DNA of 13,814 bases from Methanobacteriota archaeon (GTDB lineage Archaea > Thermoplasmatota > Thermoplasmata > RBG-16-68-12), in assembly GCA_005878325.1 (NCBI GenBank), contig VBMR01000151.1, positions 1 through 13,814 on the forward strand, read 5' to 3'. Both the position numbers and the translations under genes were made by a program. A model generated the notes under the pieces. That model saw nothing but the letters and a program-made list of their open reading frames with translations. It ran no database searches and was not told the DNA's origin. Below are positions 6,227 to 13,061 of this stretch, one piece after another (within the stretch, counting starts at the first letter, position 1; every line of letters starts with the position of its first letter).

Positions 6227-7171
6227 ATGGCAACCCATCGGAGGGGTGCAGTCCTTCTCACCGCGGTTGCGATCTTGGTCCTCGCCTCGATTCTCGTCAT
6301 GGGTCTCCAGCGGATCGGGTCCGCGCCCCCCTCGGTTTTGTCATCCCCTTCACCGTCGGCCGTGTCCCTCATTGGACTCTGCGATGAACCGATTCAGACT
6401 GCGCTCGCGCCGTACGACCCTTCCGGCAATCGCCATTCTGCGGGGCCTACCCCCGCGGCCGTCCCGATTGCGTCATTCGAAGGCCTCGTGTTCGGCGCGA
6501 ACGGACCGCATCGCAACGAGGTCGCCCCTCCGGATGTCCAGGTGGCGGCAGGCCCTCGGCACGTGGTCGAGATGGTAAACATCGTCGGCCGCATCTGGAC
6601 GAAGGACGGGAACACGGTCCAGACCTTCTCCCTCGACACGTTCTTCGGCGTCCCGTCCACAGACTTCATCAGCGACCCGAAGGTTCGTTTCGACGCTCCG
6701 AGCGCGCGGTGGTTCGCCTCGATCACCGACATCAACACGAGCAAGGTTCTCCTCGCGGTCTCGACCTCCGACGACCCGACCGGATCGTGGCACACGCATT
6801 CGTTCACCGCCTCCGCGAGTTGCGCGGACCAACCGCTGCTCGGGGTGAGCGACGACAAGGTGATCCTGTCCGCGAACGATTTCTCGTCCTGCACGACGGA
6901 CCGCGGGAAGCGGACCCGCGAACACCCTCACCGTGCGGGCAGTCTCCGGTGTCCCTCCGGCCCCTCTTTCCATCGTCACCCGGGACCTTTCCATCCGCCC
7001 GACCGTCCAGCCTCCCGGGGCCTCTCAGCCGGACACAATCCTCTTGCTCGACGCCTCGGATGCGCGCATACAGGATGCACTCTGGGAAGCGGGCCACCTG
7101 TGGGTCGCACTGGGCGACGCCTGCATCCCGACGGGGGACATCCTGACTCGCTCCTGCATCCGGCTGATTGA
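6227..7171 (+). CDS. Surface protein, N-terminal part (frame-broken gene)
   Basis: Residues 1-225 look genuine. After MATHRRG there is one hydrophobic helix (about 8-28, AVLLTAVAILVLASILVMGL), a signal anchor or signal peptide. A Ser/Pro-rich spacer follows, then a sialidase-like beta-propeller start: APPDVQVAAGPRHVVEMVN, ISDPKVRFDAPSARWFASI, DPTGSWHTHSF, DDKVILSANDFSSC. From about residue 226 (6900) the frame turns Arg/Pro/His/Gly-rich and ends at 7171, which looks like out-of-frame reading of the true gene. The natural continuation is the frame of the ORF at 6933-8642, open from 6864. Moving between them needs one base skipped, or a deletion that is not a multiple of three. Probably one exported, cell-surface protein of about 800 residues. 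Function unknown. Confidence 0.65.
   Translation: MATHRRGAVLLTAVAILVLASILVMGLQRIGSAPPSVLSSPSPSAVSLIGLCDEPIQTALAPYDPSGNRHSAGPTPAAVPIASFEGLVFGANGPHRNEVAPPDVQVAAGPRHVVEMVNIVGRIWTKDGNTVQTFSLDTFFGVPSTDFISDPKVRFDAPSARWFASITDINTSKVLLAVSTSDDPTGSWHTHSFTASASCADQPLLGVSDDKVILSANDFSSCTTDRGKRTREHPHRAGSLRCPSGPSFHRHPGPFHPPDRPASRGLSAGHNPLARRLGCAHTGCTLGSGPPVGRTGRRLHPDGGHPDSLLHPAD
6902..6920. repeat. 6-bp inverted repeat at the frame break
   Basis: CGCGGG (6902-6907) and CCCGCG (6915-6920) are exact reverse complements around a 7-base loop. They sit where the two reading frames of the surface-protein gene meet. Such structures can provoke deletions or base-calling and assembly errors, and are also compatible with programmed frameshifting. 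Confidence 0.5.
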
Positions 7172-8642
7172 TGTCGACACGTTGAGCCTGACCGTGGTCC
7201 AAGACTTCGATTTCGGGATCGATGGCAAGTACGTGTTCTACCCCGCGGTTCGGACGGATGAGGACGGCCGCTTGACGGTCGTGTTCGGATCCTCATCCTC
7301 GACCGATTACCCGGGCGCCATGATCGCCACGCGGGCGCCCTCCGACCCACCGGGCGTCATCGGCTCGCCGGTTCTCATCCAGAGCGGGACGGCCTCCGAG
7401 ACGACGGCCTGTTCCACGACGACGTGCCGCTATGGCGATTACTTCGGGGCCGCCCGCGACCCCTCGGATCCCGGCGTCGTGTGGGTCGCCGCGGAGTACG
7501 GACGGCCGGCCGGTTGGGGGACGTCCGTCGCCGCGATTTCGACCACGGTCCACATGCGTGTGAGCTACTCGGTCAACGCCGGCGGAGCCGGATATCAGCC
7601 ACCCAACTTCTCGTATTTCGAGAGGGGGATTCTGAAACGTGTTCCCCTCGAGACCGCCCCAGTCACCGTCGCAGTGGACGCCGGCACCCCCTGGTCGGTC
7701 CCGGAGGTCCTCGAGGGTTCGCGAGCCGAAGAGCGGTGGGCCACCGCCCAGCCGATCTCCGGACCCGCGCGCGGGTTCGAGCCGATCGAGTTCGCGTACA
7801 CACACCAGTACCTCGCCGTGTTCGGCTACCGCGTGAACGGTGGCGGGTCGGGCTATTCGGTGCCCTCGGTGAGCTATGTGCGACACGGGACCCCGATGTC
7901 CTCCCCTGCAAACGTCACGGACTGGGCGGATGCGAGCTCCGCCTACGCCTTCCCGCTCACCCTGGATGGCTCGAGTGAGTCCGAGCGCTGGCAGACCGAC
8001 TCTGCGGGGGCGAGCGGGGCCGTCGTCGCGTCCGGAACGATCGAAGTCGCCTACGACCATCAGGCCTTCGTGCGCCTGGACACCCAAGGGCCCGCGGTGG
8101 CGTCGGTCACCCCAGGCTCCGGGTGGTACGACGTGGGGTCCACTCTCGAACCGACCCTCGAAGCTCCGGCGGGATGGGCCGTCGGAGAGTGGGTCGGCAC
8201 GGGGCCCGGCGCCTACTCGGGACCGACCGCCGCGCCGAAGATCCGGGTCGCGGGACCGTTCGAAGAGACGGCGATCCTGTACCCCGGGCTCACGATCCGG
8301 GCGGGCGTCGGCGGCTCCGTTTCTTACTCCTACGGAGATATCACGGGGTCGGTCGCGGGCGGGACGTCCCGCACTCTCTACGTTCGACCGGGCACGAACG
8401 TATCCCTCACGACGTCCGTTTCCACCGGGTTCGCCTTCGCCGGTTGGGGCGGTGCGACCACCGGCACGCGTCCGAAGGTCACCCTCTCGATCGAGGCCCC
8501 CACGGAAATGACCGCGTCGTTCACCCTCTCGGGGCTCGCCGTGGCCGGCCTCTCGGTGGGAGTCGCAGCCGCGGCGTTCCTCGTGACGATCGCGATTCTT
8601 TTGGTCCGTCGACGTAGACGACGCGCGCCGCCGGCTCCATGA
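6933..8642 (+). CDS. Surface protein, C-terminal part with repeats and membrane anchor
   Basis: The GTG at 6933 is probably not a real start: the frame is open from 6864 and NTLTVRAVSG reads on from the upstream frame. The part to about residue 200 finishes the beta-propeller (LWVALGDACIP, IDGKYVFYPAVRTDEDG, CRYGDYFGAARDPSD). Two ~85-residue repeats follow, each with YSVN/YRVN, GGxGY, E-ERW-T and Y-HQ. Next is a module with GWYDVGSTLEPTLEAPAGW and then an InlB-B-like repeat ending FAFAGWGG...EMTASF. The C-terminus is one helix (AGLSVGVAAAAFLVTIAILLV) and a stop-transfer RRRRRR. I infer an extracellular, envelope-anchored adhesion or structural protein. Convergent with top6A, 23 bp away. Confidence 0.75.
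   Translation: MRAVSGVPPAPLSIVTRDLSIRPTVQPPGASQPDTILLLDASDARIQDALWEAGHLWVALGDACIPTGDILTRSCIRLIDVDTLSLTVVQDFDFGIDGKYVFYPAVRTDEDGRLTVVFGSSSSTDYPGAMIATRAPSDPPGVIGSPVLIQSGTASETTACSTTTCRYGDYFGAARDPSDPGVVWVAAEYGRPAGWGTSVAAISTTVHMRVSYSVNAGGAGYQPPNFSYFERGILKRVPLETAPVTVAVDAGTPWSVPEVLEGSRAEERWATAQPISGPARGFEPIEFAYTHQYLAVFGYRVNGGGSGYSVPSVSYVRHGTPMSSPANVTDWADASSAYAFPLTLDGSSESERWQTDSAGASGAVVASGTIEVAYDHQAFVRLDTQGPAVASVTPGSGWYDVGSTLEPTLEAPAGWAVGEWVGTGPGAYSGPTAAPKIRVAGPFEETAILYPGLTIRAGVGGSVSYSYGDITGSVAGGTSRTLYVRPGTNVSLTTSVSTGFAFAGWGGATTGTRPKVTLSIEAPTEMTASFTLSGLAVAGLSVGVAAAAFLVTIAILLVRRRRRRAPPAP
7551..8063 (+). repeat. Two tandem ~85-residue surface-domain repeats
   Basis: Unit 1 (7551-7808, 86 codons) and unit 2 (7809-8063, 85 codons) are diverged copies. 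Matching landmarks in order: SYSVNAGGAGY / GYRVNGGGSGY, FSYFERG / VSYVRHG, VLEGSRAEERWAT / TLDGSSESERWQT, and IEFAYTHQ / IEVAYDHQ. The units are end to end without a linker. I know this module from archaeal surface proteins, where it occurs as strings of beta-rich extracellular domains. Identity is too low for recombination to be recent. Confidence 0.75.
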
Positions 8643-8665
8643 TCTCGGTGTCGAGAGTCCTGTAA

Positions 8666-9781
8666 TTACATCAATCCAAGCGGGCCGAGCTTCTCCGGGA
8701 GATACGTGTCCGTCACGTAGTCGAGGCCGTACTTCGCGAGTGCCTGTTGCTCCGCTTTCTTGTTGATTTGCAGCATCGTCTGAATCTCGTTCTTCCAAAA
8801 CTCGTCTTTGAATCGAGGATCCGTCATCTCTGCATTCAGGGCCCCCACGTCGCGCGGGGTGAGGGCGTCCGTCGGCAGCTCATAGTTCAGGATGTCACTT
8901 GCGGTGATTCCGACAAATTCCGCCGTGGGCGTCGCGAGATACTCCGAGATGTGCGCCGTCTTGATCGCGCCGTATGCAACGGAGGCGTGAATCCGGAACG
9001 ACCAAGGATCGCCGTCCGTAAACGTGGCGACTTGGAGCTTCATCTCCTCGTTCAACCGCTTGAGCAGCCGGCGCGTGCTCCGGGAGGGTTGTCCCTTTAG
9101 GTGGACGAGAACGCACTTGGCATCCTCATCGAAGCCATTCTCCACGAGACGGTCGAACATGCCCCCGGTCTCGATCGCGAGGACGAACTTCGCGTCTGCC
9201 TCGATGAACTTGACCTTTTCCTTTTCCACGTTATAGGGAATCGTGTAGCCCGCATCCCCGACGTCATCGCGACAATTGATGCGTTTTCTTTCTCCGTTCC
9301 GAGTGATTTCCTCGAGGGTGACGTTCCCGATCACGCTCGCCCCGCTTTCCTCGGGCCGGAGCTTGAAATCCTCTCGGAGGAGCTGCGTGATCACCTCGAG
9401 GTCCTCGGCGAGGAAGTTCGACTCCTCCTGGGCGTGGAACTTCGCGATGTCCCAGCCCTCCGAGATGTAGTACATCTCTCGCAGAGTGGACGACTTGTTC
9501 TCGCGGATCATGTCCCGGATGAATTCGAGGACATGCATCGTCCGGAGGAGCATGAGCGCGCCCTTCAGTTTCTTGGCGCTCCGCACGCCCATCAAGCTCC
9601 CGTACTTCCAGACCGAGTGCTTCGTGTCGAACCGGATGTTCGCCTTCGTCCGGAGAGGAATCTTCATCTTGGGAATCTGTCCGCCGTCGAGTTCCTCGTA
9701 GACCTGCTCCGCGATCCCATAGAGCGCGTCCACCGCCTTGTTCGCTTCCGGCGTCGGTGTCGCGGCCTTCTTCTTAGTCAT
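8666..9781 (-). CDS. top6A: DNA topoisomerase VI subunit A (Spo11-like)
   Basis: The 371-residue catalytic subunit of the A2B2 type IIB topoisomerase that cuts and rejoins both DNA strands during decatenation and supercoil relaxation. The 5Y-CAP domain contains REMYYISEGW; by alignment with Spo11 the attacking residue should be Tyr105. The Toprim domain shows the metal-binding Glu204 (AIETGGMFDRL) and TDGDPWSF with Asp256 and Asp258. HLKGQPSRSTRRLLKRL and the YGLDYVTDTYLPEKL C-terminal end are typical. Length matches archaeal Top6A (about 360-390). The ATG overlaps the end of top6B by 8 bp (9774-9781), so the subunits are coupled for equal synthesis. All catalytic residues I looked for are present. 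Confidence 0.96.
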   Translation of the reverse strand: MTKKKAATPTPEANKAVDALYGIAEQVYEELDGGQIPKMKIPLRTKANIRFDTKHSVWKYGSLMGVRSAKKLKGALMLLRTMHVLEFIRDMIRENKSSTLREMYYISEGWDIAKFHAQEESNFLAEDLEVITQLLREDFKLRPEESGASVIGNVTLEEITRNGERKRINCRDDVGDAGYTIPYNVEKEKVKFIEADAKFVLAIETGGMFDRLVENGFDEDAKCVLVHLKGQPSRSTRRLLKRLNEEMKLQVATFTDGDPWSFRIHASVAYGAIKTAHISEYLATPTAEFVGITASDILNYELPTDALTPRDVGALNAEMTDPRFKDEFWKNEIQTMLQINKKAEQQALAKYGLDYVTDTYLPEKLGPLGLM

Positions 9782-11765
9782 CCTCGAGGGCCTCCTCGGC
9801 CTCGTCGTAGTCGATCTCTCCCTCTTCCTCTGCCTCCGGCGTGGGCGCCTCTTCCGCCTCGAAGTCGGCGTAGTTCAACTCCCAGTCGCCGGGGAGCGGT
9901 TCCGCACCGATGACGAGGCCCGGGTTGATCCCGCTCACGTAGACGTCGGACTCGTCGTACTCCGCTTCATCCAACCCATCCAAGACGAACGTGATGGAGG
10001 ACTTCGCCACGCTATCGACTCGTTTCAGCTCCCACGTGATCTTACCATCATCCCGGACCTCGGCGGGCTTCGGATCGAAGGACTTCGCCTCCATCCCTCG
10101 CGGCAGGAGCAGGTGGAGGTTCAGCTTCTTCCCGGCCGACGTGAAGTTGTGGACGTTGATCGTGACCGTGTGCCGCTTCTGCTTCTTGTCGTACGCGATC
10201 GCTTCGTCGATCCACACGACGCCCATGATCTTCGTGATCGTCGCGTCGAGGGTCGGCACCTTCTTGTTCACGATCTTCGCGGACTTTTCCGCAATCCGCG
10301 GCAAGATGAGCTGGACGATGTCAAACTTCTCTCGTGTCTTGGCGCGGTGAGCCTTCTTCGTGAGGTGGGTCTTGAGGCGGCGCCCGCACTCCTTCAGGGC
10401 GAGATCCAGCTCCGTCATGATCTCGTCCACCGTCGCAACGGCCTCCTTTGCTTCGGACGTATACGGGATCTTCGTCGAGCAGATGTGGACGAGCACGATT
10501 GCGGGACCGAACGGCAGCCCCTGACCCCCGCGCTGCTCCAACCCGTATCGCCGCCAGTCGACGTTCGCGACGGCCTGTGTGAGGGCGCAACCGCCGGCTT
10601 GGTAGATGAGTGGGACCCGGTTCGCGAAGCGGAGAGCCTCGACGGGCTGATCCGGCGGGAGATCGCCTCCGTAGACGATGCCTACCTCCACTTGGAACGG
10701 ATTTCCGGCATAGACCGCAGGGTCTCGCGTCAACGGGGGCGCATAGAACTCCGGCCGCAGGCTGCCCAGGACGTTCTTCAGCCCTTTCTTGATCAGGCGC
10801 TCTCCGATCGGACTGAGGCAATCCGTCGGGGGGGCCATGAGCTTCACGGATTGCATGGCCTCGTGGAGCGCGTTGGCCTGTTCGAGGCCTAGGGACTTCG
10901 GCTTCACCTCCGGGTCCAAGGCGGCGGCCTCGCAGATCTCCTTCGCCACGCGGGAGGACACCCGCACGAATTCCTCCTCGAGAAAAGCGCCGAGTTTGTA
11001 CGACTTGGTCTCCTTCATCATCTGCATGAGGGTGCCGAGCTCGATTCCGTGCGGGTGCGGTGGGATTTCCTTCGTTTTCGGCGGGAGGTCCTCCGTAGCG
11101 CGCTCGAAGACCGTTGACTCCCCTTCCGGTGACCGATATGTGATCCGCGCGTGCGGGTTCACAATCGCGGTCGCTTTTAGGTACTCGGGGATCGACTGCT
11201 TGCCCCCGACGTAACGGCCCCGAAGCGGGATCTCGATGCGCGTCCCGTGCGTGCGTTCGTAGACTACGCGATCCTCCCGGACCTTGCTCGGCATGTTCTT
11301 CTTCGTGTCCACGATCAGCTCGACTTGGTAGGCAACGTCCTCCTCTTCGACTTTCGAGGTAATTTTCGTCGCCTTCCCGGTCGTCACCTGCCCGTACATC
11401 ACCGCGCCGCTAATCCCGAGTCCTTGCTGACCGCGCGATTGGCGACGGCTGTGGAAGCGCGAACCGTAGAGGAGGCGGCCGAACACGTTCGGCACTTCCT
11501 TCCTCACAATTCCGGGACCGTTGTCCTCCACGATGACCAGGAATTCGTCCTTGTCGACCTTGCGGACTTCCACGAAAATGTCTGGCAGGGTGTCCGCATC
11601 CGCGGCCGCGTCGAGCGAATTGTCGACCCCTTCCTTGACGACCGTCAGAAGCGCCTTTGTCGGCGAGTCGTATCCTAGGATCTGCTTGTTCCGTTCGAAG
11701 AACTCGGACACGCTGATTTCGCGTTGCTTCTTCGCGAGTTCCTCCGCGATCGAGGTGGACGGCAT
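9774..11765 (-). CDS. top6B: DNA topoisomerase VI subunit B (GHKL ATPase)
   Basis: The 663-residue ATP-binding subunit, which dimerises on ATP to drive strand passage by Top6A. The N-terminal Bergerat fold is complete: N-box EGVDNSLDA (Asn49), G1 box EDNGPGI (80-86) and G2 loop RGQQGLGISG (111-120). The transducer domain follows, with STKIPYTSEAKEA, the region expected to hold the ATP-contacting switch lysine. The C-terminal part is Ig-like (HTVTINVHNFTSAGKKLNL) and ends in an acidic tail rich in Glu/Asp. The protein is longer than Sulfolobus Top6B (about 530), as in euryarchaeal forms with a C-terminal Ig domain. I chose the ATG at 11765 (MPSTSIAEELAKKQREISVSE). The upstream extension is arginine/glycine-rich and overlaps the next gene. 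Confidence 0.96.
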   Translation of the reverse strand: MPSTSIAEELAKKQREISVSEFFERNKQILGYDSPTKALLTVVKEGVDNSLDAAADADTLPDIFVEVRKVDKDEFLVIVEDNGPGIVRKEVPNVFGRLLYGSRFHSRRQSRGQQGLGISGAVMYGQVTTGKATKITSKVEEEDVAYQVELIVDTKKNMPSKVREDRVVYERTHGTRIEIPLRGRYVGGKQSIPEYLKATAIVNPHARITYRSPEGESTVFERATEDLPPKTKEIPPHPHGIELGTLMQMMKETKSYKLGAFLEEEFVRVSSRVAKEICEAAALDPEVKPKSLGLEQANALHEAMQSVKLMAPPTDCLSPIGERLIKKGLKNVLGSLRPEFYAPPLTRDPAVYAGNPFQVEVGIVYGGDLPPDQPVEALRFANRVPLIYQAGGCALTQAVANVDWRRYGLEQRGGQGLPFGPAIVLVHICSTKIPYTSEAKEAVATVDEIMTELDLALKECGRRLKTHLTKKAHRAKTREKFDIVQLILPRIAEKSAKIVNKKVPTLDATITKIMGVVWIDEAIAYDKKQKRHTVTINVHNFTSAGKKLNLHLLLPRGMEAKSFDPKPAEVRDDGKITWELKRVDSVAKSSITFVLDGLDEAEYDESDVYVSGINPGLVIGAEPLPGDWELNYADFEAEEAPTPEAEEEGEIDYDEAEEALEDD

Positions 11766-11835
11766 GTAATCACAGGTGGGCGACTGTGAGGGCGCCGGGC
11801 GTTCCCATCCCTGGGCCCCAAATGCCTGCGGGTTC

Positions 11836-11843
11836 CATTTAAG
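11836..11843 (-). promoter_or_regulatory. TATA-like box of the top6B-top6A operon
   Basis: Minus-strand CTTAAATG within CCTTAAATGG. Start of transcription would fall near 11812, leaving a leader of about 45-50 nt before the ATG at 11765. No strong Shine-Dalgarno is visible in that leader. The 170-bp gap up to the next gene holds nothing else I can name. Confidence 0.5.
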
Positions 11844-11935
11844 GTTTCCTGACCAGCAATCGAATGTCCATTCTATGGAGGGCGTATGGATGAACCCGGC
11901 CGGCAGAGGTCGGTGAAAGTGCTCATGCCTGCGGG

Positions 11936-12928
11936 TCAGTCCTCGAACGCGGCGCCGCAAGATGGGCATTTTTGGTCCGACTCGCTCACATCGGCCCCGC
12001 AGTTCGTGCACGTGAACGCAGCGGCCTTCCCAGCCTTCGTCCGTTCGGTCGCCTCTTTCCGTTCGGGTTTGGTGGGCGGCGTCTCCGGCTTGGCGGCCGG
12101 GCGGCCCGCCCGCATCACGCGCTCCCGGGCCCGCGTCATGTACCACCAGAGGAAGATGATGCCCAAGTAGAGGACGAGCTCAGCAGGGAACCCGCCTTGC
12201 ACGGCGACGAGGTAGTAGAGGAAGAAGGCATAGAACGACCAGCCAGAGGCGATGATGGGCCCCGCGTCGCTCACGGTCTCCGTCCAATTCCGCCCTCGAT
12301 CGTTCACGGAGAAACCGTAGATGTAGATGGAACCGCCAAGGGTCACGTTCCGCTCGTACCAGGTCCCGTTCCTCGTGTTCGGCGAGCTGATCGGCCCGGG
12401 GCTGTACGCCATCCGGTACGACGTTGGAGTGAATGCGAAACCGTCCACCGCGGTGAGATTCAGGGTGACGTTGAAGGCGTCGGGGGTGCCATTTCCGGCC
12501 GTGGTGAGGTTCACCCGAAAGGTGAAGGTCTGGCCGGGGACACCTCGGTACGGTTGCACGGTCCCATTCGTGAGGTTTAGGCCCGCGGCCGAGCGGAAGT
12601 CCGGAAAACTTCGGAGAGGGACCGCATTCGACTGCGCGAGGATCGCCTGGGTCGGCATCGCGGCGGCGACGAGGATCGCGATCATGAACACGAGGGCACC
12701 ATTCCCCGCGAAGCGGCGGATCTTCCGTTCTCCGAGCCAATACGGGATGACGAAGACCAGGACGGGGATCAACAGGATGATGAGGCAGGAGATCGCGCTC
12801 GCGGTGAACAGGTACAGCTGCGCCACGATGATGCCGAGGACGACGAGGTAGATGATGCGGAACCAGATCGTCTTCCGGAACTTCGGCAGCCACGTTCGGA
12901 GGAAGGCGAGGAGCTCCTCGCGGTTCAC
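11936..12928 (-). CDS. Membrane protein with sequon-rich exterior domain and C-terminal zinc ribbon
   Basis: 330 residues, family not recognised. Hydrophobic helices lie at about 21-43, 46-65 and 77-97. A beta-rich domain (about 100-228) holds nine N-x-S/T sequons, suggesting an N-glycosylated exterior domain of Ig-like type. Two helices follow (about 229-245 and 248-264), then a Lys/Pro-rich linker, and a C4 zinc ribbon C307-x2-C310-x10-C321-x2-C324 at the end. Five helices place the ribbon opposite the glycosylated domain, hence cytoplasmic if the sequons face out. It could be a sensor or scaffold that links the envelope to cytoplasmic partners (inference). The GTG start is set by the TATTTAT box 25-31 nt upstream. 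Starting further upstream would run into the divergent carbamate kinase gene. It lies upstream of top6B on the same strand. Confidence 0.75.
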   Translation of the reverse strand: MNREELLAFLRTWLPKFRKTIWFRIIYLVVLGIIVAQLYLFTASAISCLIILLIPVLVFVIPYWLGERKIRRFAGNGALVFMIAILVAAAMPTQAILAQSNAVPLRSFPDFRSAAGLNLTNGTVQPYRGVPGQTFTFRVNLTTAGNGTPDAFNVTLNLTAVDGFAFTPTSYRMAYSPGPISSPNTRNGTWYERNVTLGGSIYIYGFSVNDRGRNWTETVSDAGPIIASGWSFYAFFLYYLVAVQGGFPAELVLYLGIIFLWWYMTRARERVMRAGRPAAKPETPPTKPERKEATERTKAGKAAAFTCTNCGADVSESDQKCPSCGAAFED

Positions 12929-12952
12929 GGGACGCGGCGATGCGGGGGCTCG

Positions 12953-12959
12953 ATAAATA
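12953..12959 (-). promoter_or_regulatory. TATA box of the zinc-ribbon membrane protein
   Basis: Minus-strand TATTTAT, the best TATA box in the window, 25-31 nt before the GTG at 12928. The spacing gives a leaderless mRNA and decides the start codon. Confidence 0.65.
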
Positions 12960-13016
12960 GATATGCGGCTCTCCCGGGGGATGCGTTCTCGGGCGGCGGG
13001 TTCACGGCCGAACCTT

Positions 13017-13024
13017 CTTATAGA
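13017..13024 (+). promoter_or_regulatory. TATA box of carbamate kinase
   Basis: CTTATAGA would start transcription near 13046, giving a short leader that still contains the GGAGGG ribosome-binding site at 13053-13058. With the TATA box at 12953-12959 it makes a divergent promoter pair about 60 bp apart. A small hairpin CGGGC-CTTC-GCCCG (13040-13053) ends at the first base of the Shine-Dalgarno site. Confidence 0.55.
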
Positions 13025-13061
13025 CTCGGAAAAATAGTGCGGGCCTTCGCCCGGAGGGCCA

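Noticed and set aside
9738..10892. 384-residue plus-strand ORF
   Set aside because: Antisense to top6B; Arg/Asp/Leu-rich with no domain.
11766..12146. Upstream extension of top6B to 790 residues
   Set aside because: The real family start is MPSTSIAEELAKKQREISVSE at 11765. The extension is low-complexity and overlaps the neighbouring gene.
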